Of a DNA stretch of 62,260 bases, positions 43,292 through 52,317 are shown piece by piece (position 1 is the first letter of the stretch; the number at the start of each line of letters is the position of its first letter). Source of the stretch: Microbispora corallina (GTDB taxonomy: Bacteria; Actinomycetota; Actinomycetes; Streptosporangiales; Streptosporangiaceae); assembly GCF_016863035.1 (NCBI RefSeq), contig NZ_BOOC01000049.1, positions 1 through 62,260 on the forward strand. The letters run 5' to 3'. Made by a program: the position numbers and the translations under genes. The notes under the pieces were generated by a model, which was not told the DNA's origin, did not search any database, and saw only the letters and a program-made list of their open reading frames with translations.

Positions 43292-44878
43292 ATGGCGGCT
43301 ACAGGAACGACTGCATCCGGGGAGTCGGCGTTCTACGTCTCGACGCCGATCTACTACGTCAACGACGCCCCGCACCTGGGCCACGCCTACACGACCGTCG
43401 CGGGTGACGTCCTCACCCGCTGGCACCGTCAGCGTGGCGAGAAGGTGTGGTATCTCACCGGCACGGACGAGCATGGTCAGAAGATCATGCGTACGGCCGA
43501 GGCGAACGGCGTGACTCCCCAGGAGTGGTGCGACAAGCTCGTCGAGGAGTCCTGGAAGCCGCTCTGGGAGCACCTCCAGATCGCCAACGACGACTTCATC
43601 CGCACCACCGAGCCGCGGCACACCGAACGCGTGCAGGAGTTCGTGCAGGACCTGTACGACAAGGGCGAGATCTACAAGGGCGGCTACGAAGGGCCGTACT
43701 GCGTGCCCTGCGAGGAGTACAAGTCGCCGGGCGAGCTCCTCGAGGGCGACCTGTGCCCCATCCACAAGCGGCCGGTCGAGTGGCTGAAGGAGGAGAACTA
43801 CTTCTTCCGGCTCTCCGACTACGGTCCTCGCCTGCTGGAGTTCTACGAGGCCAACCCGGACTTCATCCAGCCGGCCTCGGCACGCAACGAGGTCGTCCAG
43901 TTCGTCCGGCAGGGCCTCCAGGACCTGTCGATCTCCCGTTCCACGTTCGACTGGGGCATCCCGATCCCGTGGGACCCCAAGCACGTCATCTACGTGTGGA
44001 TCGACGCGCTGCTCAACTACGCGACCGCCGTCGGGTACGGCGCCGACCAGGCCAAGTTCGACACCACCTGGCCGGCCGACGTCCACCTGGTGGGCAAGGA
44101 CATCCTCCGGTTCCACGCGGTCATCTGGCCGGCCATGCTCATGGCGAACGGACTGTCGCTGCCGGGCCGGGTCTTCGCCAACGGCTGGCTCATGGTCGGC
44201 GGCGAGAAGATGAGCAAGTCGAACCTCACCGGCATCTCGCCCCGCGAGCTGACCGGCCACTTCGGCGTCGACGCCTACCGCTACTACTTCCTGCGGGCGA
44301 TCCCGTTCGGGCAGGACGGCTCGTTCTCCTGGGAGGACTTCACCGCCCGCTACACCTCCGAGCTGGCCAACGACTTCGGCAACCTCGCCTCGCGGGTGGC
44401 CGCCATGGTGGGCAAGTACTTCGACGGCACACTGCCCGAGGCCACGGACGCCGGTCCCGCGGAGCAGGCGATCGCGGACGGGCTGGCCGCGGCGGTCGCC
44501 CGGGCGGACGTCATGATCGGCGATCACCTCGACTTCGCGGGCGGCCTCGGCGCCGTCTTCGACTTCGTGAAGCAGGTCAACGGCTACCTGAGCGAGCAGG
44601 CCCCGTGGAAGGTCGCCAAGGACGACTCGCCCGAGGGCCAGGCGCGCCTGGCGACGATCCTCTACACGGCGGCGGAGTCGCTGCGCGCGATCGCGGTCCT
44701 GCTCAACCCGGTCATGCCCACGACGAGCGCCAAGCTCTGGGCGTCGCTGGGAGCCGAGCCGCATCTCGGCGCCCTCGCGGCCCAGCGCATCGCGGACGCC
44801 GCCACCTGGGGCCGGCTGCCCGCCGGGGCCGAGATCGTCAAGGGCGAGATCCTCTTCCCGCGCCTCGAGAGCGCCTGA
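43292..44878 (+). CDS. metG: Methionyl-tRNA synthetase
   Basis: 528 residues. Class I synthetase with HLGH at 28-31 (HIGH box), CVPCEEYKSPGELL with one Cys pair of the connective insert, and KMSKS at 306-310. It has no C-terminal tRNA-binding or dimerisation domain, the shorter form usual in actinomycetes. Followed after 10 bases by tatD. Confidence 0.96.
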   Translation: MAATGTTASGESAFYVSTPIYYVNDAPHLGHAYTTVAGDVLTRWHRQRGEKVWYLTGTDEHGQKIMRTAEANGVTPQEWCDKLVEESWKPLWEHLQIANDDFIRTTEPRHTERVQEFVQDLYDKGEIYKGGYEGPYCVPCEEYKSPGELLEGDLCPIHKRPVEWLKEENYFFRLSDYGPRLLEFYEANPDFIQPASARNEVVQFVRQGLQDLSISRSTFDWGIPIPWDPKHVIYVWIDALLNYATAVGYGADQAKFDTTWPADVHLVGKDILRFHAVIWPAMLMANGLSLPGRVFANGWLMVGGEKMSKSNLTGISPRELTGHFGVDAYRYYFLRAIPFGQDGSFSWEDFTARYTSELANDFGNLASRVAAMVGKYFDGTLPEATDAGPAEQAIADGLAAAVARADVMIGDHLDFAGGLGAVFDFVKQVNGYLSEQAPWKVAKDDSPEGQARLATILYTAAESLRAIAVLLNPVMPTTSAKLWASLGAEPHLGALAAQRIADAATWGRLPAGAEIVKGEILFPRLESA

Positions 44879-44888
44879 CGGGCCGGTC

Positions 44889-45743
44889 GTGAGCGAGCTC
44901 CCACCGCCGCCCGAGCCGCTGCCGGGCGAGGTGTTCGACAGCCACTGCCACCTGGACATCATGGTCGGCAGACGGCAGGCCTCGTCCGGCGACCCCGTGG
45001 CGCTGGCCGCCCAGGCGGCCGCCGCCACGGTCGAGTCGATCCTCGACGAGGCGCGGGCGGTCGGCGTGACGCGGCTCGTCACCGTCGGGTACGACCTGCC
45101 CTCGTCCCGATGGAACGCCGAGACGGCCGGCGACCACCGCGACGTCTACGCGGGCGTGGCCATCCACCCCAACGAGGCGCACGCGGCGACGCCTGAGGTG
45201 CTCGCGGAGATCGAGGAGCTCGCCCGCCTGCCCCACGTACGGGCCGTGGGGGAGACCGGGCTCGACTACTTCCGCGACTGGGCGTCGCGGGAGGACCAGC
45301 ACGCGAGCTTCCGCGCGCACATCGAGATCGCCAAGCGCACCGGCAGGGCGCTGGTGATCCACGACCGTGACGCGCACGACGACGTGATCGCCGTGCTGGC
45401 CGACCAGGGCGCTCCCGACGTCGTGGTGTTCCACAGCTTCTCCGGCGACGCCGAGCTGGCCAAGCAGTGCGCCGAGGCCGGCTACTACATGTCGTTCTCG
45501 GGCCCCGTGACGTACAAGAACGCCGGTTACCTGCGGGAGGCGGCGCGGGTGGCCCCGGCCGAGCTGGTGCTGGTCGAGACCGACGCACCCTACCTGCCGC
45601 CGACGCCCCACCGGGGCAGGCCGAACGCGCCGTACCTGATCCCGCTGACGCTCCGCTGCCTGGCCGAGGTCAAGGGGATGGACGTGGCGGCGCTCGCCGC
45701 CGCCGTCAGCGCCAACGGCGAACGGGCCTTCGGCGCCTGGTGA
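44889..45743 (+). CDS. tatD: TatD-family metal-dependent deoxyribonuclease
   Basis: 284 residues, TIM-barrel hydrolase. Metal ligands in FDSHCHLDIMVG, the catalytic Glu in VGETGLDYFRDW, His in VIHDRDAHDDV and VFHSFSGD, and Asp in VETDAPYLPP. A longer insertion near residue 25-40 is usual for actinomycete members. Likely exonuclease or quality-control nuclease. Ends convergent with the FG-GAP gene, 17 bases between stops. Confidence 0.93.
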   Translation: MSELPPPPEPLPGEVFDSHCHLDIMVGRRQASSGDPVALAAQAAAATVESILDEARAVGVTRLVTVGYDLPSSRWNAETAGDHRDVYAGVAIHPNEAHAATPEVLAEIEELARLPHVRAVGETGLDYFRDWASREDQHASFRAHIEIAKRTGRALVIHDRDAHDDVIAVLADQGAPDVVVFHSFSGDAELAKQCAEAGYYMSFSGPVTYKNAGYLREAARVAPAELVLVETDAPYLPPTPHRGRPNAPYLIPLTLRCLAEVKGMDVAALAAAVSANGERAFGAW

Positions 45744-45760
45744 CGGTCGCGGGCGCGGCG

Positions 45761-47200
45761 TCAGCCCGCGACGGCGGCGCCGAGATCGGCTGACGACACG
45801 CCCGTCCCCGGCGGCCGGTAGGTCGCGCGCCCGCCGTCCAGGAGGGCGACGGCGCCCGTCGGCCCGTGGTCGGGGGCGCCCGCGAGCAGCGTGCGGCCGG
45901 GCGTGAAAGGCGTGGCGCCGCCCACGTCCGTGACGGCCGCGCCCAGGTGCTCGTACGCGGCGCTCCCCACGGCGAGCTGCCTGCCGCCGCTTCCCGCGAC
46001 GAGCTGACCGTTCGCGGCGCTCTGACCGGCGTCGGCGAACGCGCGCACCACCCCGGCCTCCCGCGCCGGCCCGGACGGCGCGTAGGGGGCGCCGGCGGCG
46101 AGCGACAGGACGCCGCCCGCGTCCCACCAGGCGAGGCTCCAGGCGGACACGGGGCCGAGGGCGCGCAACGGCGCCAGCTGCCCGGCGCCCCTGCGGACGA
46201 ACACCTGCACGAGGCCGGAGTCCTTCGTGTCGCCGTCCGTCAGCGGCGCGGTCGCGGCCAGGTAGCCGTCGCCCTTCCACTCCGCGTAGTCGAGCGCGTA
46301 GCCGAACCGGTCGCCCGAGCTCTCCCGTACCGCGTCGGTGGCCTGGCGCAGGTCCCACTTGACGCTCCCGTAGTGCCCGCGGGCCGTGATCACGTCGAAG
46401 ACGACGCCTACCATGCCCGCGTCGATCCTTCCGGTGTCGACCTGCCTGCCCGCGCCGTCGTCGTTCTCGTACGGCACGCCCACGGCGAGGTCGAGGTCGT
46501 CAGGCCTGCCGCCGAGACGGCCGAGGGCGACCGCCCAGCCGTACATGTCGCCGGCCTCGCTGTTGCCGATGACGCCGTCGGAGTCCTGGGTGATCCTCGC
46601 GAGCCGTTCCGGGGTCTCCCGCACCCGGAACAGGTCGATGGCCCCCGAGTCCCGCTCTCCGTCGCTGTCGGCGTGCGGGACCCCGACGGCCACGAGCGCG
46701 CCGCCCTCGCCGAGCTCGGCCGCGGCGACCGACCAGCCGAAGTGCGCGTCCCGCTCGGGATCGGGGCGCAGGGCCGCCACCCGGGGCGTGCCCGAGGGGG
46801 TGCCGAAGACGACGTAGGCCGCCCCCGCATCTCGCGTGCCGTCCTGGTCGGCGTACGGCGCGCCGACGATGACGTCCAGGCACCGGTCGGCGTCCACATG
46901 GGCGGTGCGCACCGACCACCCGAAGGCGGCCCCGGCGGAGGGGACGGGGGCGTGCAGCGCCAGCACGCCCCCGCGACCCGCGTCGAGGAGCACGTGGACG
47001 GCGCCCGCCCCCGCGAGGCCGCCCACCCCGGCGAACGGGTCCCCGGCGACGGCGTCGTCGGTGCCGTCGCCGTCGAAGTCGGCGGCGCCCGCCCCCGCGC
47101 AGCCGTCCGTGCGGGCGAGGGCCGGGGACGCCCCGGCGGGCGGGAGGGCGGCGAACAGGATCAGGGCGGCGACGGCGGCCAGCACGGACGGCCGCCTCAC
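45761..47200 (-). CDS. Secreted FG-GAP beta-propeller protein 1
   Basis: 479 residues with an N-terminal signal peptide (SVLAAVAALILFAALPPAGA). About seven FG-GAP/VCBS-like blades follow, marked by repeated FGWSV/YGWAVA strands, calcium-binding DFDGDGTDD and the linker VGAPYADQDG or VGVPHADSDG. The C-terminus ends ADLGAAVAG, shared with the other two FG-GAP proteins here. Such propellers bind ligands or partners at the cell surface. The GTG at 47200 overlaps the stop of the kinase gene (GTGA), so translation is coupled to the kinase. Confidence 0.86.
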   Translation of the reverse strand: MRRPSVLAAVAALILFAALPPAGASPALARTDGCAGAGAADFDGDGTDDAVAGDPFAGVGGLAGAGAVHVLLDAGRGGVLALHAPVPSAGAAFGWSVRTAHVDADRCLDVIVGAPYADQDGTRDAGAAYVVFGTPSGTPRVAALRPDPERDAHFGWSVAAAELGEGGALVAVGVPHADSDGERDSGAIDLFRVRETPERLARITQDSDGVIGNSEAGDMYGWAVALGRLGGRPDDLDLAVGVPYENDDGAGRQVDTGRIDAGMVGVVFDVITARGHYGSVKWDLRQATDAVRESSGDRFGYALDYAEWKGDGYLAATAPLTDGDTKDSGLVQVFVRRGAGQLAPLRALGPVSAWSLAWWDAGGVLSLAAGAPYAPSGPAREAGVVRAFADAGQSAANGQLVAGSGGRQLAVGSAAYEHLGAAVTDVGGATPFTPGRTLLAGAPDHGPTGAVALLDGGRATYRPPGTGVSSADLGAAVAG

Positions 47201-48738
47201 AGCCGCACCTCCACGCCTCGAGCGACCACCAGGGTCGCGGGCCGCCGGCCCGGAGGGAGGTCGAAGACCAGCACGCCGTCGGCCCGAGCGCCCGGGGCGA
47301 CGGCGTCGGGGAAGGCGGTCGACGCGGCCTCGGCCGGGTGGTCCGCGCCCCGGTCGTCCACGAGGCGCGGGGAGGATGCCGCGAACGCGGCCTCGTCCCC
47401 GCCCAGGTTCAGGAGCGTCCACGTGACCACGCAGAGGCCGCCCTCCCGCGCCGTCACGGCGCCGTACGACGTGAGGCCGCAGCGGGGGGCCGCCGGGACG
47501 ATCAGCTGGAGGTCGTAGCCGCCGGTGTGGATGCGTCGTCCGACGTCCGGGCCCGGGGTGGCCGCCGGGCCTGCCGCCGTGCCGGCCGTCGGCGGCCGGA
47601 TGGCTCCGGCCGACCGGCCCGCTCCTCCGGTCGCCCTGACGAGCACCGCGACCGAGACGCTCAGGGCGACCGCCACGGCGGCCGCGGCCAGCAGCCAGCG
47701 GCCGCCCCGTGACCGCCGCCGCGCGGGCGGAGGAGCGGTGGGCGGAGTCCCGGCGCCCGGGGAGAGCTGCCGGGGGTCCGTCGCCGCGGACGCCGGGTCG
47801 ATCAGCGTCTGCGCGGCGGCGACGTCACGCCGGCGTTCCGCGACGTTCGGCGGCGGCTCCCAGGACCGGGTGAGCGCCTCGGTGGCCGCGGCGGCGGGCG
47901 ACGCGGCGCCGGGCACGACACCGCTCACGAGGGCGATGAGCAGATCCTGGGCCGACGGCCGCCGGGCGGGGTCGGAGGCGGTCGCCCGGTGGGCGAGCTC
48001 GCCGAGCGGCGCGGGCAGCGTGCCGAGGTCGGGCCGCGAGTTGAGCACACGGGCCGCCAGCGTGACGAGGTCGCCCCGGCCGAAGGGGTGGCGGCCGGTC
48101 CCGGCGTAGGCCACGAGGCAGCCCCAGGCGAAGACGTCCGCCGCCGGGGTCACCTCCTCGCCCCGCACCTGCTCGGGCGCCCACCACCCGGGGCTTCCGA
48201 GGAGCTCGCCCGACTGGGTGAAGCTGTGGCTCGTGTCCAGGGCCCGGGCGATGCCGAAGTCGATCACCCTCGGTCCCGTCAGGGACAGGATGACGTTGGC
48301 CGGCTTCAGGTCGCGGTGGACGAGCCCCGCCACGTGGATGGCCGCGAGGGCCGCCGCCACGCCGAGGGCCACGCCGTGCAGCGGGCCCGGCTCCAGCGGG
48401 CCGTACCGGTCGATCTGCCGCGACAGCGGCGTCCCCGCGATGTACTCGGTGACCATGTACGGCGTGCCGTCGGCGGCGTCGCCGTTGTCGAGGACCTGGG
48501 CCGTGCAGAACGAGGCGACCCTGCGGGCGTTGCCGACCTCGGCGTGGAAGCGGGCGGCGAAGTCCTCGTCGAGCGCGAACTGCGCCTTCACCACCTTGAC
48601 CGCGACGAGCCGGCCGCCGGGGGCCACGGCGAGGTACACCGTCCCCATCCCGCCCTCGCCGAGCCGGCCGAGCAGCCGGTACGGTCCGACGGCCGGCGGG
48701 TCCTGGGGGCGCAGGGGCTCTGCACCGGTGGGATCCAT
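47197..48738 (-). CDS. Transmembrane Ser/Thr protein kinase 1 with extracellular domain
   Basis: 513 residues. The cytosolic kinase at about 20-275 is complete: GEGGMGTVYLA, K48, HRDLKPAN at 141-148, DFG at 160-162 and APE at 187-189, so it should be active. A Pro-rich linker, one transmembrane helix at about 348-368 and an extracellular domain at about 369-513 (DVGRRIHTGG, CVVTWTLLNLGGD, RLVDDRGADH) follow. There are no PASTA repeats. The extracellular domain recurs in kinase 2 and in a kinase-less protein. ATG at 48738 with GGAG upstream. Coupled to FG-GAP protein 1. Confidence 0.9.
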   Translation of the reverse strand: MDPTGAEPLRPQDPPAVGPYRLLGRLGEGGMGTVYLAVAPGGRLVAVKVVKAQFALDEDFAARFHAEVGNARRVASFCTAQVLDNGDAADGTPYMVTEYIAGTPLSRQIDRYGPLEPGPLHGVALGVAAALAAIHVAGLVHRDLKPANVILSLTGPRVIDFGIARALDTSHSFTQSGELLGSPGWWAPEQVRGEEVTPAADVFAWGCLVAYAGTGRHPFGRGDLVTLAARVLNSRPDLGTLPAPLGELAHRATASDPARRPSAQDLLIALVSGVVPGAASPAAAATEALTRSWEPPPNVAERRRDVAAAQTLIDPASAATDPRQLSPGAGTPPTAPPPARRRSRGGRWLLAAAAVAVALSVSVAVLVRATGGAGRSAGAIRPPTAGTAAGPAATPGPDVGRRIHTGGYDLQLIVPAAPRCGLTSYGAVTAREGGLCVVTWTLLNLGGDEAAFAASSPRLVDDRGADHPAEAASTAFPDAVAPGARADGVLVFDLPPGRRPATLVVARGVEVRL

Positions 48739-48896
48739 GGGCGGGTCTCCTTGGGGCGCGGCGCCGCGCGTCGCCACATTATCCACGTCAGCTCCCTCCG
48801 TACACCGGCCGTTCGTCGCCGAAGACGGAAAGGATGGCAAGCCCGGCGCGGATCCGCCGCGTAATTCGACACGCTCGCATGCACGACACTGGATGC

Positions 48897-49760
48897 ATGA
48901 GTCTGCTCGGGCCGGTGGAAGTGCGCGCGTTGGCGGAGAAGCTCGACCTCAGGCCGACGAAGAAGCTGGGGCAGAACTTCGTGATCGACGGCGGCACGGT
49001 CCGCCGGATCGTCCGGGTGGCCGGGGTCGCCCCGCACGACGTGGCCATCGAGATCGGGCCCGGGCTCGGATCGCTCACGCTCGCGCTGCTCCCCGAGGTC
49101 GCGCGGGTCGTCGCCGTCGAGATCGACCCGGTCCTCGCCGCCCAGCTGCCGCTGACCGTGGCCGAGCGCGCCCCGGAGGCGGCCGATCGGCTGACCGTCG
49201 TCCGGGCCGACGCGCTCCGGATCGGGCCGCAGGACCTGGGGGCCGCCCCCACCGTGCTCGTGGCCAACCTGCCGTACAACGTGTCCGTGCCCGTCGTGCT
49301 CCACCTGCTGGAGACGCTGCCGTCGCTGCGACGCGGGCTGGTGATGGTGCAGGCCGAGGTGGCCGACCGGCTGGCCGCGACTCCCGGATCGAAGATCTAC
49401 GGCATCCCGTCCGTCAAGGCGGCCTGGTACGCCGACGTGCGCCGAGCCGGGCCGGTCGGCCGCAACGTCTTCTGGCCCGCGCCCAACGTCGACTCCGGCC
49501 TGGTCTCCCTCGTCCGGCGCGATCCCCCGGTCACGACGGCGAGCCGCGAGGAGGTCTTCGCCGCTGTCGACGCCGCGTTCGCCCAGCGCCGCAAGACCCT
49601 GCGCGCCGCCCTCGCGTCGTGGGCCGGCACGGCCGCCGCGGCCGAGGAGGCCCTGGTCGCGGCGGGCGTCGACCCGTCGGCCCGGGGGGAGCAGCTCGGC
49701 GTCGAGGACTTCGCCCGCATCGCCGAGCACCGCCGGGCCGCCGCCCCGTCCACGCCCTGA
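48897..49760 (+). CDS. rsmA: 16S rRNA dimethyladenosine transferase
   Basis: 287 residues (KsgA). It dimethylates A1518 and A1519 of 16S rRNA with SAM. Marks: LRPTKKLGQNFVID, motif I IEIGPGLGSLTLALL, and the N6-adenine motif NLPYN. In many actinomycetes an rpf gene lies between tatD and this gene; here the FG-GAP/kinase pair fills that place on the other strand. ATG at 48897. Confidence 0.95.
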   Translation: MSLLGPVEVRALAEKLDLRPTKKLGQNFVIDGGTVRRIVRVAGVAPHDVAIEIGPGLGSLTLALLPEVARVVAVEIDPVLAAQLPLTVAERAPEAADRLTVVRADALRIGPQDLGAAPTVLVANLPYNVSVPVVLHLLETLPSLRRGLVMVQAEVADRLAATPGSKIYGIPSVKAAWYADVRRAGPVGRNVFWPAPNVDSGLVSLVRRDPPVTTASREEVFAAVDAAFAQRRKTLRAALASWAGTAAAAEEALVAAGVDPSARGEQLGVEDFARIAEHRRAAAPSTP

Positions 49761-49796
49761 CCCGTACGGCGGACACCGGGGCCGGGTGCGGAGACG

Positions 49797-50402
49797 TCAC
49801 CCGGCGGGAGTCCAGGTGGGGCAACGGCCCAGGTACGACAGCAGGGCCGCCGCCTCCCCGGCCTCGGGCCCCGCGTCGAGCGCCGGGGCGTACGCGCCGT
49901 ACGCGCGCAGCGGTTCGACGACGGCGGCCGCGACCGTCATGAGCGACCGGGCCGCCTCCTCCGACAGCGGCGAGGGCTGCCCGGTGGCCACCGCGATGTC
50001 CCAGGCGTGGACCGCGGCGTCGAGCGCGCACGCCCCGCCCGCGAGCCAGGCCGGCAGCGGACCGTGGGGCAGCGGGGTCGGCACGCCCTCGTCCCCGTCG
50101 CCCACACCGGCCCAGGCCGCGGCCGACGTCTCCAGGGCCCGAGCCAGATAGGCGACCGGGTCGCCGTCGAGACGGCCCGACGGGGCGAACGGGTCCTCCG
50201 ACGGCCAGGCACCTCCGGTGATCGCCGCGGCGAACGCGATCTGGTCGCCCGTCGCGTGCTGCAGCACCTGCGTGACCGACCACTTCTCGCAGGGCGTGGG
50301 CAGGTTCCAGCCGTCCGGGCCGACGGCCGCCACGGTCCGGCGCAGGGCGTCGTGGGCCTCCGCCAGCAGACCCCGCCAGTTCCCCACCGTGTTCTCGCTC
50401 AT
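49797..50402 (-). CDS. TIGR03086/DinB-like family protein
   Basis: 201 residues. Four-helix-bundle DinB/mycothiol-type domain: LPTPCEKWSVTQVLQHATGD holds the usual metal-side His, and the C-terminal half has LDAAVHAWDIAVATGQ. Relatives include mycothiol-dependent maleylpyruvate isomerase and enzymes of unknown reaction. It is divergent from a TetR gene with two inverted repeats between them. ATG at 50402 (MSENTVGNW) with GGAAGGGA upstream. Confidence 0.85.
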   Translation of the reverse strand: MSENTVGNWRGLLAEAHDALRRTVAAVGPDGWNLPTPCEKWSVTQVLQHATGDQIAFAAAITGGAWPSEDPFAPSGRLDGDPVAYLARALETSAAAWAGVGDGDEGVPTPLPHGPLPAWLAGGACALDAAVHAWDIAVATGQPSPLSEEAARSLMTVAAAVVEPLRAYGAYAPALDAGPEAGEAAALLSYLGRCPTWTPAG

Positions 50403-50424
50403 GGTCGATCCCTTCCGCCAACTT

Positions 50425-50477
50425 CGGAACGGAGTGTTCCGCTCTGATAAGAGCATAGCAGAACGGAACGATCCGTT
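50425..50477. promoter_or_regulatory. Two inverted repeats, probable TetR operators
   Basis: CGGAAC and GTTCCG (50425-50430 and 50436-50441) around GGAGT, and AACGGA and TCCGTT (50462-50467 and 50472-50477) around ACGA. Both carry the same GGAAC core and lie in the 95-base gap between the divergent DinB-like gene and the TetR gene. Confidence 0.65.
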
Positions 50478-50497
50478 CCACTGTTACGCTGGCGAAC

Positions 50498-51154
50498 ATG
50501 ACCGAGACCGAGCCGGCCCGGCGGGGACGCGCGGCCCGCAACGACTCCGTGATCCTCGACGCCGCCCGTGCGGTGTTCCTGGAGGACCCGAAGGCGCCGA
50601 TCGCCGCCGTCGCCGAGCGGGCCGGGGTCGGCATGAGCGCCCTCTACCGGCGGTACGCGGGCAAGGAGGACCTGCTCCGCCGTCTGTGTCACGACGGGCT
50701 GCGCCGCTTCATCGCCGAGGCCGAGGCGGCGGACGCCGAGCCCGACGGCTGGGCCGCGTTCACCCGCTTCCTTGAGCGGGTCGTCGAGGCCGACGTCCAC
50801 TCCCTCACCGTCCACCTGGCGGGGACGTTCACCCCGACGCCGGAGATGCGCCGGGACGCCGAGCGGGCGGGGGCGCTCGGCGCGGCCCTGGCCGGGCGCG
50901 CCGCCGCAAGTGGACGGCTCCGGCGGGACGTGGTGACCGGCGACGTGGGGCTCGTCCTCGAAGGGTGCGCCGCGATCCGCGTCCCCGACCCCGGCCGCAC
51001 CCGTGAGCTGCGCCTGCGTCACCTCGCGATGCTGCTCGACGGCATGGCGGCCGCGGACGCCCCGGCTCTGCCCGGCCCGCCCCCGGCCCCCGGCGAGCTC
51101 GACTGGCGCTGGCGCCGCTCTCCCGGTGCCGATCCCGTATCGGCCGCGGAATAG
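50498..51154 (+). CDS. TetR-family transcriptional regulator
   Basis: 218 residues. N-terminal HTH: RNDSVILDAARAVFLEDPKA, then IAAVAERAGVGMSALYRRYA with the recognition helix. The ligand domain at about 75-215 is variable. Probably represses itself and the divergent DinB-like gene through the GGAAC repeats (inference). Ligand unknown. Confidence 0.9.
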   Translation: MTETEPARRGRAARNDSVILDAARAVFLEDPKAPIAAVAERAGVGMSALYRRYAGKEDLLRRLCHDGLRRFIAEAEAADAEPDGWAAFTRFLERVVEADVHSLTVHLAGTFTPTPEMRRDAERAGALGAALAGRAAASGRLRRDVVTGDVGLVLEGCAAIRVPDPGRTRELRLRHLAMLLDGMAAADAPALPGPPPAPGELDWRWRRSPGADPVSAAE

Positions 51155-51229
51155 GCGTATGAGGGCTTGCGGGCGATATGGGTCGCGGATCTAGTGTTGG
51201 GGCTTCCGCGCTCTTCGACGGAGGATCCA

Positions 51230-52258
51230 ATGCCGCGCACCCCCCTTGTGATCATGAGCCTCACCGGCGCCCTGACCCTGGCCGCCGCAGCCGCGCCGGC
51301 CGTGGCCGCCGCGGACCCCTACACGGCCACGGCCACCGGAACGGTCTTCGCCCCCAACCCCGTCCAGCAGCTCGGCCTGCAGACGCTCACCGACGCCAAG
51401 GACGCCGACCTGCCGGTCTTCGCGCCCGCCTACCGGACCGTGACGCTGACCGACCTCGACGGATCGGGCACGCTCACGGGCCGTTACGTACGGGTCAAGA
51501 GCGGGACCGGAGCGGCCGCCCGCGCCACGGGCGGCGCCTTCCCCGCCTATCACCGGGACGCCGACCAGTTCGAGCAGGTCATGGGCTACTACTGGGTGAC
51601 CGCCGCGCAGCGGTACATCCAGTCGCTCGGGTTCGGCGGTTCGCTGCGCCCGGTCAACCAGCGGCAGATCGAGCTGCGCATCGACCAGTACGGCGGCGAC
51701 AACTCCTTCTTCCGCGACGACAAGGCGAACATCTCGCTGGGCAAGGGCGGAGTCGACGACGGCGAGGACGCCGAGGTGATCGTGCACGAGTACGGCCACA
51801 GCGTCCAGGACGGCCAGGTCCCCGGCTTCGGCACGACCGCGGAGTCCGGCGCCATCGGTGAGGCGTTCGGCGACTACCTCGCGGTCGCCGTGAGCAGCTG
51901 GGCCACGGGAACGCCGACCAGGACCGACGAGGCCTGCGTCGCCGACTGGGACTCGACGAGCTACACGAACGCCCCGCACTGCCTGCGCCGGCTCGACGGG
52001 GACAAGCACTACCCGCAGGACGTCGTCGGCGAGGTGCACGCGGACGGCGAGATCTGGTCGCGGGCCCTGTGGGACATCCGCACGGCCCTCGGCGACCGCA
52101 GGGCGAGCACGCTGATCATCGAGGCGCAGTTCGCGTTCGCGCCCGACACCACGTTCGCGGCCGCCGCCCAGGCCACCGTCGCCGCCGCCCGGCGCCTGTA
52201 CGGCTCAGCCGCGGCCGGCGCGGTCACCACCGCCTTCACCGCCCGCGGCATCCTCTGA
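51230..52258 (+). CDS. Secreted gluzincin metallopeptidase-like protein (M4/M36 type)
   Basis: 342 residues. A signal peptide (VIMSLTGALTLAAAAAPAVA) is followed by a thermolysin/fungalysin-like catalytic domain. The zinc motif HEYGH is at 186-190 and the third ligand is probably E211 in GAIGEAFGDY, with GEIWSRALWDIRTALG in the C-terminal helical part. The usual long propeptide is shorter here. Expected to be an exported zinc protease; substrate unknown. ATG at 51230 after GGAGG. Confidence 0.82.
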   Translation: MPRTPLVIMSLTGALTLAAAAAPAVAAADPYTATATGTVFAPNPVQQLGLQTLTDAKDADLPVFAPAYRTVTLTDLDGSGTLTGRYVRVKSGTGAAARATGGAFPAYHRDADQFEQVMGYYWVTAAQRYIQSLGFGGSLRPVNQRQIELRIDQYGGDNSFFRDDKANISLGKGGVDDGEDAEVIVHEYGHSVQDGQVPGFGTTAESGAIGEAFGDYLAVAVSSWATGTPTRTDEACVADWDSTSYTNAPHCLRRLDGDKHYPQDVVGEVHADGEIWSRALWDIRTALGDRRASTLIIEAQFAFAPDTTFAAAAQATVAAARRLYGSAAAGAVTTAFTARGIL

Positions 52259-52317
52259 CCGGTCCGGGAAAGCCCGCCCGCGGCGTCCTCCGACCTGCCT
52301 GGGAGCCCGGGCGGTGC

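Noticed and set aside
41999..45082. Open frame of about 1,000 codons on the minus strand across the GT2, metG and tatD genes
   Set aside because: It is antisense to three clearly identified genes. Long antisense frames are expected in DNA with GC-rich third codon positions, and the translation has no family features.
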